From assembly GCF_001659605.2 (NCBI RefSeq), contig NW_025215482.1:512135-576134 (forward strand): DNA of 64,000 nucleotides, read 5' to 3'. Under the pieces are notes generated by a model. It saw only the letters and a program-made list of their open reading frames with translations. It did not search any database and was not told where the DNA came from. Made by a program: the position numbers and the translations under genes. Source of the stretch: Manihot esculenta (lineage: Eukaryota; Streptophyta; Magnoliopsida; Malpighiales; Euphorbiaceae). Positions 22,022 through 33,300 of this stretch are shown piece after piece (position 1 is the stretch's first letter; each line of letters opens with the position of its first letter).

Positions 22022-24419
22022 TGTAATACCCGGCTAGTTCAGACATCGGAGTTCCTACCGTCCGGTGGAATTTTGAATGTCAGAGTTTCCCTGAAGGGTA
22101 GAGTGAAGGTTTTCTAAAATGTTTTTATATGTTTTAAGTTTTTGAGTTGAAAAGGAAATGAGTTTTTAAGAGAAAAGGCTAAGGAAGATTTTCCCACTTT
22201 CGGCCCCCTAAAGTTAAAGTTCGGCTGCCGAAAGTACCCCACGTTCGGCCCCCTAAACTTAAGGTTCGGCCCCCTAAAGTGGTGAGGTGTTGCATGGAGC
22301 TTTGGCCACCCAACGTGAAGCGGTGGTGCACTTTTAAAAGTGCTTTTGGCCGACTAAGGAGGTGCTTAGGCTCTCCTTTGGTTCAGGAACTTGCTCATGC
22401 TTTCTCTCAATGATCTTCCATAGTTTTACATCAAATCTTTCAAAGAAAAGTAGGTTTTAAGTGAGTTAAAGGGAGTTTTGAAAAGTTGTGGAGTTTAGGA
22501 GCTTGTGAAGCTTGAATCTCCATCTCTTCAAGTTAGGAGTCACGCCAGCCTTTGTTCTTCAATAGGTAAGTGTGAATCCTTGGTTTTAATTATGTTTTAA
22601 ATGAGTTTGATGAGGGGAAAGGGGAGTTGTGCATGTGTATGCATGAGTTGTGCATATTAGGGTGTATGGATCCTATGCTTTGTTTGTGGTTGTTGTGTGT
22701 TATTTGTTGGAGTTTTAATGTGTTTAAGACTCCTATATGCATGATTAAGTGTTTAGAGTATGTTTGGAGAGGTTGGATGCATGTTTGGAGGGTTGAAGTT
22801 CGGATGGCAGGCGTTCTTGTGCACGAAACTGAGTTCTGGATGAACCCAGGTTCGGCCCCCGAAAGTCCAAGTTAGGCCGCCGAACATGCCTGACTTTCGT
22901 CTCTGGAGGAAACATTCGGCCGCCGAAGGTGCTGCCGAAGGTGCCCTGTCCAGCTTTCCTTTGCTTGTTTTGCATGCATGTTTTGAGGTGTTTTAAGGGG
23001 TCTTAAGGGGAGATGTTTAGAGGTATGTTAGAGTATGTTGGTCCCTCACTTGAGTCCATCTGTGTAGGCACAGAACAGAGGAACCAGAGAGAGCAGCAGT
23101 GAGTGTTGCTTCAGAGTTTGCAGAGTTAGCCCAGGGTTAGCCAAGCATTGGCTAGAGGTGAGTAGAACTAAACTTAATCTTTTATTAACGAAACATAATG
23201 CTTTAGCATAGTTCATGCATCATGAATGCTATGATATGTATTAGGGTGATTGCATTAGAATCACGAATGTGAAGCATTGCATATTATGTGATCAGAGATT
23301 AGGTGGACCCAGGCGACTCCAATAGCCTAAGCTTCGGCTCCTGTCATTGTGTCAGGTCAGTTGGGCAAGTACTTGTTGGAATGCCCTGTGTAGCTCCTTT
23401 GGGGGGGGCCAGTGTTGACAGAGGGTATTTTTGGGGTCATGTCTACCTTAATGGGGATTGGACCAAGGCGACTTCAATAGCCCGTCGAGGGAGTTTTGGG
23501 GTCATGTCTAATCCAAGATATATTGAGATGTTTGTGTTGTGATGCATTTTCATATATAGTGCGTATGAATGAACTGTTTTCAGTGTTTCTACTCACTGGG
23601 CTTTAGAAGCTCATCCCTTTCCCTTAATCCCAGTTTTGCAGGTACAGGGTTAGCTGGGAAGTCAGAAGCATCAGAGTGTTGGCTTCAGTATGTTTGTGTA
23701 TAGCATAGTGTGGACATGATGTATGTAAAAGGATATATGTAAGTGATGTAATAGTTAGTCAGTTAAGGTATAAATGTATTAGAATGTGCTTTTGCCTATT
23801 GTCTAGTGTATGTTAATCCCTTGTCTATGCATGTATCCTGTTTTCAGTTTAATGATGAGCAATGAGTCAAACCAGGCTTAATACATGTTGTGTTTCGAAA
23901 ACCCAGTGAATTATAACTGTGAGGGAAGACAGGGATTACTTCCTTTGACCCAAGACCAGTGCGGAGGAAAGACCAGGTTTGATTCCTGTGATCCATAGAG
24001 AGGCCACTAGAGAAGACCAGGTTTGATTCCTGTGACTCTATGGTAACCAAGTTAACTTATGATATGCTGACCCTTACAGAGTGGGTTCTATGCTGCAGAG
24101 CGCATAGGGTATGGAGGTTACTTGGTAAAGCGTCACTGGTGTATTATAGATAGCCAGAGGGCTAGTTCAGATTAGTATATCTGAGCATTTGGTTCATATG
24201 GTTGGACCTATAGGACAGTGTTTTAAAGGTTAAGTCTGGTAGTTTTAAAGACAAGTTTTAAAAAGTAATAGTCCAGTCGGATCATGTATGGGATTTTAAC
24301 AGGTACACAGAGTTCATAGCAGGCTTACTACGGGTCCCGGCGGCCTTAAGCCGATCTGGATCCTAGTGCCGAGCAGTTTGGGCCGTTACAAAGAGGGTAC
24401 CGGTTTCCGGGCTGTTACA
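22022..24419 (+). repeat. 5' LTR of element B
   Basis: 2398 bp, TGTAATACCCGGC...CTGTTACA. Splice-like signals: donor ATAG|GTAAGT after 22565, acceptor CTGTGTAG ending 23067, donor AGAG|GTGAGT after 23157, acceptor GTTTTGCAG ending 23641 (candidate introns 502 and 484 nt, exon 90 nt). A palindrome-rich region lies at 22855-22940. The end is double: GGCCGTTACA at 24381-24390 looks like a normal terminus, followed by 29 bp that end again in CTGTTACA next to the primer site. No clear TATA box; the nearest AT-rich place is CTTTTAAAAG near 22331. Confidence 0.95.
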
Positions 24420-24421
24420 GT

Positions 24422-24433
24422 TGGTATCAGAGC
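24422..24433 (+). other. Primer binding site, tRNA-iMet (element B)
   Basis: TGGTATCAGAGC two bases after the LTR end, identical to A and D. Confidence 0.95.
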
Positions 24434-24682
24434 AGAGGTTCCTCATTAGTACGATGTTTTACATCGGAAAGAGGTTGGTCTAGAGGTCATAGTAAGGCAA
24501 AACACAATAAGTAAAATCATGTCCACTAAGATAGGAAGTTGTTTTGCATGCTGATGTGGAATACTCATGCTTATTAATGTTATGCTATGTAATGCATGTA
24601 TATATTGTAAATTCATGTGTTTTCATATGAACATGTGTGCTAATGTTTGTTTCTTGATGTGTTGTTATTCAGGAGACCTAGG

Positions 24683-25222
24683 ATGAGTGGAGCTAGTTAT
24701 TCTGTGGAATCAGACCCATCTGAAGGATCTTTTGAGGAAAACAGGGAAAGAATGGATGTAAGGAGAGAGATAGAATTAGATGTGCAAAGAAAGGATATAG
24801 GAGTGCAAGTGAATATGGACGAAGAGTCTGTAGATGATACCCAGAATAAGGATGCCAGGATCTCTAGTTTAGGAGAAGTTGACCCCTCTATTTTGAGTAC
24901 AGCTGCTAAAAGGGGGAAAAAGAAAGTCAGAGGCCTTAAAGGGTCAAAGAAGAGGGAGTTTTGGAATAAGTTAAAGTCAGGGTTGGGTTCGAGTTCTAAT
25001 AGGGATAGCTTTAGATGTGAGAGGTGTGGAAGGCTGCATAAGGGAGTTTGTCTTGCAGGGACAACAGCATGTTTTAGGTGTGGTCAGGAGGGACATGTAG
25101 TTCGTGAGTGTCGTACTGCACCTTGGATAGCTCAGTCTCAGCGGACATTTTTAAGTAGAGTTGTTCAACAGGAGGCAGCCACATCAGACCCAGTAGTGCC
25201 AGGTATGTTCATTTTGTTATGA
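24683..25222 (+). CDS. Short Gag-derived nucleocapsid protein of element B
   Basis: About 179 codons starting MSGASYSVESD. The N-terminal 90 residues are acidic and unlike the Gag N-terminus of A. Then [14 protein letters not shown] leads into two zinc motifs, CERCGRLHKGVC and the CCHC knuckle [14 protein letters not shown], followed by QQEAATSDPVVPG, which corresponds to the Gag-protease junction of A ([14 protein letters not shown]). It then meets a stop. The capsid domain (about 130 residues in A) is missing altogether. The frame is open upstream to 24647, but that codon is TTG; the ATG at 24683 follows an acceptor-like TTATTCAG (ending 24672). A retained RNA-binding Gag fragment in an otherwise dead interior suggests selection for RNA packaging or chance survival; sequence alone does not decide. 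Confidence 0.7.
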   Translation: MSGASYSVESDPSEGSFEENRERMDVRREIELDVQRKDIGVQVNMDEESVDDTQNKDARISSLGEVDPSILSTAAKRGKKKVRGLKGSKKREFWNKLKSGLGSSSNRDSFRCERCGRLHKGVCLAGTTACFRCGQEGHVVRECRTAPWIAQSQRTFLSRVVQQEAATSDPVVPGMFILL

Positions 25223-26940
25223 ATGTTCTGATGTGTTTTGAGGATTCTGATAGGATGTCTTTTGTTGTAATCGAAGTAAAAGATAAATAGATAGAATTTC
25301 AAAGAAGAGTTAAAGAGAGAGTTATTATGAGATGTTAGGATCTCAGGTTTTCATAAACCTAGGCATAGTGAGAATTGATTTCTCAAGAAGAATAAGAGTA
25401 AATAAGGTAGAAAATAGAACAAGAAGTAAAAAGAGTAACAGTAAGTATGAATAAGTAGAAGGATAAGATGGGTCAGAGTAAGAGGAAAAGAAAAGGAAGG
25501 TAAGTTCATAAAGAGACTAGAGTTAGTCTGGGATTAGATGGTGGTGAGGCTGAGGAAGAAGGGAGAGCCTTTTCTTCAGTAAATTCCCGAGGGAAGTTCC
25601 ATTAGCTTTAGCTTGGATCTGCACCCTGACTCAGTAGGAGGCAAACACATCATACATGGTGACGTCAGATGCGTTCACTTGGAAGTGTTCAGATGTGTAT
25701 GCTGTTTGTTTTGGACCCAGTGTTTCACTTTCCTTGTTGTTTATGAGCCATTGATAGAGTGGATTTGATGACTTCTGGGCTTAGAGTGTTTTTCTCAGGG
25801 TCAGTAGACCTGAATATGATCCATCTGATGCAGAGTCAGTCAGTTTAGTTCAGAGTTTATACAGAGTAGGCGATGCGATCCAGCTGACCTTATGGTTCTA
25901 GGGGTGACTGATGATGTCAACCTAGGGCGGATTGGCTAGCTACTCATAGTACTACCTGTGTCCGCAGAGACAAGGTAGGAGAGTTTAGAGCTCAGGATGG
26001 ATCAATAGTTAGTCCTTAAAAAGGACAGAGTATAGAGGAATAGAGTACAGTATAGATGCCTAGAAGTTAATGTCAGTCCATCAGGCTCATGGTTATTCAG
26101 GAAAGGATATCAGAGGGTTGTGAGCAAGTTTGTCAGGATAGGGAATCAGCCTCAGTGCCCTTTACTAGAAGAGAGTTCTAGATGTTTCCCAGAATAGCTG
26201 TCAGGTTTACCATCTGTTAGGGAATTAGAGTTTGGAATGAGAATGCTATCTGGCCGCAGAATCATTTCTTTCCTTCTACCCTACAGGATGGCACCTGCAG
26301 AGAAAGAGAGAGTTCAGAAGAGTCAGCAAAGTATAGAGAGCTTAGTAGATAAAGGGTGTATCTGACTTAGTACCTCACCCTGGAAGATTCCAGTGTTGTT
26401 GTGGAAAACGAAGGATAGACTCTTGAGATTTTGTTATAACTGTTTACAGTTAACAGGGTCACTACTAAGCACTTACAGGTGTTCCTAGATAGGATTGATT
26501 GATCTACTAACTGTTCTAATCAAAGAAGATTGGATTACAGATTGGAATGATCAGAGTACCGATTGGAGCAATACCTGTTGAGAGTTAGAGATTAAGTCAG
26601 TTTAGTAAAGAAGAAGAAAGGCGGGCAAGGATCAGTATTACAAGGTTGGTAATACAGATTGGTAGAAAAGATTGATGATCTATTGGAACTGTTAGTGGAA
26701 ACTGGTTGTGATTCCAGTGTGATTACGGATTGGTATCATTACAGATTTGTATCTGTTAAGAATTAAAAGTGAGAGTTTTCACAAAGAGATTAGTTTAGTT
26801 AAGAGAAAGAAAAGAAGAATAAGGATCAGAGTAGCGCAGCGAAAGCTGTGGAGTTCAGAAAAAGGTTATGAGTGTAAACTCAGATCAGGAGAATAGAGGT
26901 ATAGATTCTCTCTTTAGAGAGAAGTGATAGGCTTTACTTG
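25223..26940 (+). pseudogene. Decayed protease and early reverse transcriptase remnant (element B)
   Basis: No long frame remains, but alignable fragments are visible: about 25685-25800 corresponds to the protease stretch [16 protein letters not shown] of C'; about 26275-26300 reads like YRMAPAE before RT; about 26345-26490 corresponds to the RT segment from [12 protein letters not shown] to YPLPRID, with stops and indels. From about 26510 to 26940 only A/G-rich sequence with short internal duplications (ATTACAGATTGG-like phrases) is seen. Everything after early RT is deleted. Confidence 0.75.
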
Positions 26941-26957
26941 CTTATCTGTTTGTTTTT

Positions 26958-26977
26958 AACATTCGAGGACGAATGTT
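26958..26977 (+). other. Conserved hairpin before the purine tract (element B)
   Basis: Perfect arms AACATTCG / CGAATGTT around AGGA. It survives intact although the neighbouring pol has decayed. Confidence 0.85.
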
Positions 26978-26981
26978 TTGT

Positions 26982-26994
26982 AAGGGGGGAAGAT
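26982..26994 (+). other. Polypurine tract of element B
   Basis: AAGGGGGGAAGAT directly before the 3' LTR start at 26995. Confidence 0.85.
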
Positions 26995-29392
26995 TGTAAT
27001 ACCCGGCTAGTTCAGACATCGGAGTTCCTACCGTCCGGTGGAATTTTGAATGTCAGAGTTTCCCTGAAGGGTAGAGTGAAGGTTTTCTAAAATGTTTTTA
27101 TATGTTTTAAGTTTTTGAGTTGAAAAGGAAATGAGTTTTTAAGAGAAAAGGCTAAGGAAGATTTTCCCACTTTCGGCCCCCTAAAGTTAAAGTTCGGCTG
27201 CCGAAAGTACCCCACGTTCGGCCCCCTAAACTTAAGGTTCGGCCCCCTAAAGTGGTGAGGTGTTGCATGGAGCTTTGGCCACCCAACGTGAAGCGGTGGT
27301 GCACTTTTAAAAGTGCTTTTGGCCGACTAAGGAGGTGCTTAGGCTCTCCTTTGGTTCAGGAACTTGCTCATGCTTTCTCTCAATGATCTTCCATAGTTTT
27401 ACATCAAATCTTTCAAAGAAAAGTAGGTTTTAAGTGAGTTAAAGGGAGTTTTGAAAAGTTGTGGAGTTTAGGAGCTTGTGAAGCTTGAATCTCCATCTCT
27501 TCAAGTTAGGAGTCACGCCAGCCTTTGTTCTTCAATAGGTAAGTGTGAATCCTTGGTTTTAATTATGTTTTAAATGAGTTTGATGAGGGGAAAGGGGAGT
27601 TGTGCATGTGTATGCATGAGTTGTGCATATTAGGGTGTATGGATCCTATGCTTTGTTTGTGGTTGTTGTGTGTTATTTGTTGGAGTTTTAATGTGTTTAA
27701 GACTCCTATATGCATGATTAAGTGTTTAGAGTATGTTTGGAGAGGTTGGATGCATGTTTGGAGGGTTGAAGTTCGGATGGCAGGCGTTCTTGTGCACGAA
27801 ACTGAGTTCTGGATGAACCCAGGTTCGGCCCCCGAAAGTCCAAGTTAGGCCGCCGAACATGCCTGACTTTCGTCTCTGGAGGAAACATTCGGCCGCCGAA
27901 GGTGCTGCCGAAGGTGCCCTGTCCAGCTTTCCTTTGCTTGTTTTGCATGCATGTTTTGAGGTGTTTTAAGGGGTCTTAAGGGGAGATGTTTAGAGGTATG
28001 TTAGAGTATGTTGGTCCCTCACTTGAGTCCATCTGTGTAGGCACAGAACAGAGGAACCAGAGAGAGCAGCAGTGAGTGTTGCTTCAGAGTTTGCAGAGTT
28101 AGCCCAGGGTTAGCCAAGCATTGGCTAGAGGTGAGTAGAACTAAACTTAATCTTTTATTAACGAAACATAATGCTTTAGCATAGTTCATGCATCATGAAT
28201 GCTATGATATGTATTAGGGTGATTGCATTAGAATCACGAATGTGAAGCATTGCATATTATGTGATCAGAGATTAGGTGGACCCAGGCGACTCCAATAGCC
28301 TAAGCTTCGGCTCCTGTCATTGTGTCAGGTCAGTTGGGCAAGTACTTGTTGGAATGCCCTGTGTAGCTCCTTTGGGGGGGGCCAGTGTTGACAGAGGGTA
28401 TTTTTGGGGTCATGTCTACCTTAATGGGGATTGGACCAAGGCGACTTCAATAGCCCGTCGAGGGAGTTTTGGGGTCATGTCTAATCCAAGATATATTGAG
28501 ATGTTTGTGTTGTGATGCATTTTCATATATAGTGCGTATGAATGAACTGTTTTCAGTGTTTCTACTCACTGGGCTTTAGAAGCTCATCCCTTTCCCTTAA
28601 TCCCAGTTTTGCAGGTACAGGGTTAGCTGGGAAGTCAGAAGCATCAGAGTGTTGGCTTCAGTATGTTTGTGTATAGCATAGTGTGGACATGATGTATGTA
28701 AAAGGATATATGTAAGTGATGTAATAGTTAGTCAGTTAAGGTATAAATGTATTAGAATGTGCTTTTGCCTATTGTCTAGTGTATGTTAATCCCTTGTCTA
28801 TGCATGTATCCTGTTTTCAGTTTAATGATGAGCAATGAGTCAAACCAGGCTTAATACATGTTGTGTTTCGAAAACCCAGTGAATTATAACTGTGAGGGAA
28901 GACAGGGATTACTTCCTTTGACCCAAGACCAGTGCGGAGGAAAGACCAGGTTTGATTCCTGTGATCCATAGAGAGGCCACTAGAGAAGACCAGGTTTGAT
29001 TCCTGTGACTCTATGGTAACCAAGTTAACTTATGATATGCTGACCCTTACAGAGTGGGTTCTATGCTGCAGAGCGCATAGGGTATGGAGGTTACTTGGTA
29101 AAGCGTCACTGGTGTATTATAGATAGCCAGAGGGCTAGTTCAGATTAGTATATCTGAGCATTTGGTTCATATGGTTGGACCTATAGGACAGTGTTTTAAA
29201 GGTTAAGTCTGGTAGTTTTAAAGACAAGTTTTAAAAAGTAATAGTCCAGTCGGATCATGTATGGGATTTTAACAGGTACACAGAGTTCATAGCAGGCTTA
29301 CTACGGGTCCCGGCGGACTTAAGCCGATCTGGATCCTAGTGCCGAGCAGTTTGGGCCGTTACAAAGAGGGTACCGGTTTCCGGGCTGTTACA
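26995..29392 (+). repeat. 3' LTR of element B
   Basis: 2398 bp, same length as the 5' copy, one substitution noticed. Its last base abuts the N gap exactly, so the contig ends at the LTR terminus. Confidence 0.95.
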
Positions 29393-30392
29393 NNNNNNNN
29401 NNNNNNNNNNNNNNNNNNNNNNNNNNNNNNNNNNNNNNNNNNNNNNNNNNNNNNNNNNNNNNNNNNNNNNNNNNNNNNNNNNNNNNNNNNNNNNNNNNNN
29501 NNNNNNNNNNNNNNNNNNNNNNNNNNNNNNNNNNNNNNNNNNNNNNNNNNNNNNNNNNNNNNNNNNNNNNNNNNNNNNNNNNNNNNNNNNNNNNNNNNNN
29601 NNNNNNNNNNNNNNNNNNNNNNNNNNNNNNNNNNNNNNNNNNNNNNNNNNNNNNNNNNNNNNNNNNNNNNNNNNNNNNNNNNNNNNNNNNNNNNNNNNNN
29701 NNNNNNNNNNNNNNNNNNNNNNNNNNNNNNNNNNNNNNNNNNNNNNNNNNNNNNNNNNNNNNNNNNNNNNNNNNNNNNNNNNNNNNNNNNNNNNNNNNNN
29801 NNNNNNNNNNNNNNNNNNNNNNNNNNNNNNNNNNNNNNNNNNNNNNNNNNNNNNNNNNNNNNNNNNNNNNNNNNNNNNNNNNNNNNNNNNNNNNNNNNNN
29901 NNNNNNNNNNNNNNNNNNNNNNNNNNNNNNNNNNNNNNNNNNNNNNNNNNNNNNNNNNNNNNNNNNNNNNNNNNNNNNNNNNNNNNNNNNNNNNNNNNNN
30001 NNNNNNNNNNNNNNNNNNNNNNNNNNNNNNNNNNNNNNNNNNNNNNNNNNNNNNNNNNNNNNNNNNNNNNNNNNNNNNNNNNNNNNNNNNNNNNNNNNNN
30101 NNNNNNNNNNNNNNNNNNNNNNNNNNNNNNNNNNNNNNNNNNNNNNNNNNNNNNNNNNNNNNNNNNNNNNNNNNNNNNNNNNNNNNNNNNNNNNNNNNNN
30201 NNNNNNNNNNNNNNNNNNNNNNNNNNNNNNNNNNNNNNNNNNNNNNNNNNNNNNNNNNNNNNNNNNNNNNNNNNNNNNNNNNNNNNNNNNNNNNNNNNNN
30301 NNNNNNNNNNNNNNNNNNNNNNNNNNNNNNNNNNNNNNNNNNNNNNNNNNNNNNNNNNNNNNNNNNNNNNNNNNNNNNNNNNNNNNNNNNNN
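29393..30392. other. Assembly gap, exactly 1000 N
   Basis: Placeholder gap. Left side is the last base of element B; right side is mid-gag of element C. The join is not supported by any sequence. Confidence 0.98.
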
Positions 30393-33300
30393 GAAGGTAT
30401 GGGAGAATCTCTGGGAGGTGTTCAGGCCTCAGGTTTGATTATCCAGCTGTTTCCCAAGATCCAGAGTATCCGATGGAAGGTATATCGGAGTACTCTCGAT
30501 TTGACCCATATCCTACATCTATGCCATATATGCCATATCCTTTATTATACCCATTATATCCCCCATATCTCAATATCCTATGTATCCATCCTCCCCTATC
30601 CATTCAAGTGCAGCACACCAGAAATAAATGAACCAGTACCTCCCACCACCACAAACGAACCAGTAGTCCCTGGTGTACAAATACCTCCACCTAGTTCATT
30701 CTGGGAGTAAGGTGCAGATGACTGAGTACCTTAAATTGGATGCTCCGAGTTTAATACAGGAGATGATCCATTTGAGTATCTGAGATGTGTGAAAATGATT
30801 ACTGATGAGTTGGGTGCGGATGGTAAGTAGAGCCATTGAGATGGGGGATTTACACTAAAGTGTAGAAAGGCTCGGGAATGGTTCAGAAACTATATCGAGC
30901 CTAGAATGAACAGTATGTCATGGGGAGAGTTTGCTAATGAGTTTGCAGGATGGGGGCTTTTCCTGATTAGCTCCAGGGAGATGAAAGCTAATAGAGTTTT
31001 GAGCAGTTAAGACAAACAGATGAGATGGACGGTTGATGAGTTTACGGATAAGTTCCTAGATTTGCTTCAGTACGTGGGTCAGGCCTATGATACTGATCAG
31101 AGAAAGCTAGAAGATATACCATGAGACTACATCCCAGGTATTCTTCTTTGATCCTTTCCAGCAGAAAAGGGAGAGTTCCACTCTATTGTGGATGCAGCTA
31201 GAAAGATGGAAGCTAGTTGCCAAGATTCAAAAACAGTCTCAGGCAACAGGCTTCAGGTTCTAAGGCCCCCCAGTTCAGGCACCTCAGATAGCAAAAGATG
31301 GGATAAGACAAAAGGACAAAGAGTAGTTTCTGGAGTAAAGTCAAGTCTGGTCTGGGAATATGGGTAGTGGCTCAAGCTCTGGACAGCTATTCCAGCATGT
31401 AGAGATGTGGACGACCACACAGAGGAGCTTGTCAGTTGGGATCTTCAGCCTGTTTAGATGTGGACAGGTGGGGGCATTTCGCTCGAGAGTGTCCTCAGGT
31501 GACTTTTGTGGCACCTTCCCAGCAGAATGAGTTCAGGCAGTGTAGCACAGCCAGTAGGGCAGCCAGTGGCTCCAGCCATGCCTCAGAGTAGTGGCAGAGG
31601 TAGAGGGAGAGGGGCAGCTCTACTTCAGCAGCAGGTTCCCGAGGTGGAAATCCGGTAGCCCCAGCACGGATTTTTCACAGTGACACAGGAGGGGCTAAAC
31701 ACGTCGAACACAGTGGTGTCAGGTAATCTCATCATTGGGTGTTCAGATGTGTATGCTTTGATGGACCCCGGTGCTTCTCATTCCTTTATTGCTTCGAGAG
31801 CCATTGAGCGAGTGGGTTTGATCAGTTCTGAGTTAGAGTATCCTCTCTGGGTCAGTGGACCTAGATGTGACCCATCAGTGGCAGTGTCAGTCTGTCGTTT
31901 CAGTCCAGTATTTATAGAGGGTAGATGCCTTCCAGCTGACCTTGTGGTTCTAGACTTGACAGAGTTGATGTCATTCTAGGATGGATTGGCTATCTGCATA
32001 TAGTGCTACGTTGGACTGTCGAGAGAAGTTAGTGAGTCTCAGAGACCAGGATGGGTCAGAGTGTGTCTTCAGAGGAGACAGGAGAGGTACACCCAGAGGT
32101 ATGATTTCAGCCCTTCAGGCTCGTCGTTTGCTTAAGAGGGGTTGTCAGGGGTTTCTAGCTCATGTGAGAGAGCTAGACAGTCAGGTGAGGGAACCAGCCA
32201 CAGTACCAGTAGTCCGAGAGTTTTTCTCGATGTGTTCCCAGACGACTTGCCAGGACTACCACCTGATAGGGAGATAGGGTTTGAAATTGAATTACTGCCA
32301 GGTATCAGACCTATCTCTATTCCTCCCTACAGGATGGCACCAGTGAGTTAACAGAGTTGAAAGCGCAGTTGCAGGACTTGGTAGATAAGGGGTTTCATCC
32401 GCCCTAGTACCTCACCTTGGGGTGCTCCAGTGCTCTTTGTCAGAAAGAAGGATGATCTCTTAGACTTTGTATCGACTACAGACAGTTGAACAAGGCCACT
32501 ATCAAGAATAGGTATCCCTTACCTCGGATTGATGATTTATTGACCAGCTAGCTGGAGCAGGTTGTTTTCTCGAAAATAGATCTGAGATCTGGGTATCATC
32601 AGTTGCGAGTCAGAGGGCAGACGTGCCTAAGACAGCTTTCCGGACCAGATATGGGCATTATGAGTTCTTAGTGATGCCGTTCGGGTTGACTAACGCCCCT
32701 GCAGCATTTATGGATCTCATGAACAGGGTATTCAGGGAGTTTCTGGATCACTTTGTCATTGTGTTTATCGATGATATCTTGTGTATTCAGAGATGCAGAG
32801 GAGCATGCCCAGCATCTGAGGACAGTTTTGCAGACACTGAGAGAGCATGGTTTATATGCCAGTTCTCGAAGTGTGAATTTTGGTTACGGAGCATTGCCTC
32901 TTGGGACATGGTATCAGCAGAGGGTATTGAGGTAGACCCCCAAGAAGATAGAGGCTGTAGCTAACTGGCCCAGACCCACGACAGTGGACTGAGATTAAAA
33001 GCTTTCTGGGACTGGCAGGTTACTACAGGAGGTTCGTTCAGAACTTCTCAAAGATAGCAGCTCCTATGACCAAATTGACTCAGAAGAACCAGAAGTTTAT
33101 CTGGTCAGACCAGTGTGAAGAGAGCTTTGAGGAGCTCAAGAGGAGATTGACAACAGCACCAGTGTTAGCTCTGCCGGTCAGTAATGAGGACTTCACAGTG
33201 TTCTGTGATGCATCTCGAGTGGGATTGGGTTGTGTATTGATGCAGAGTAATAGAGTAATAGCTTATGCTTCTAGACAGTTGAAGAAGCACGAGTTGAATT

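Larger units (their letters stand above)
22022..29392 (+). mobile_element. Element B: non-autonomous gypsy element with fresh LTRs
   Basis: A 7371-bp element with two 2398-bp LTRs (22022-24419, 26995-29392) and a 2575-bp interior holding a tRNA-iMet primer site, a short Gag nucleocapsid frame, decayed protease and early RT remnants, hairpin and purine tract. Late RT, RNase H, integrase and chromodomain are absent. I found one substitution between the LTRs (24346 C, 29319 A at equal offset), so insertion was very recent although the pol remnant is old. That combination implies mobilisation by enzymes from another element. The left flank is satellite ending CCCGA; the right flank is an N gap, so the target duplication cannot be checked. 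Confidence 0.93.

Noticed and set aside
22625..23545. Frames at 22627-22875 and 23303-23542 repeated in both B LTRs
   Set aside because: Identity simply reflects LTR duplication. They cross the candidate introns and the palindrome region and resemble no protein.
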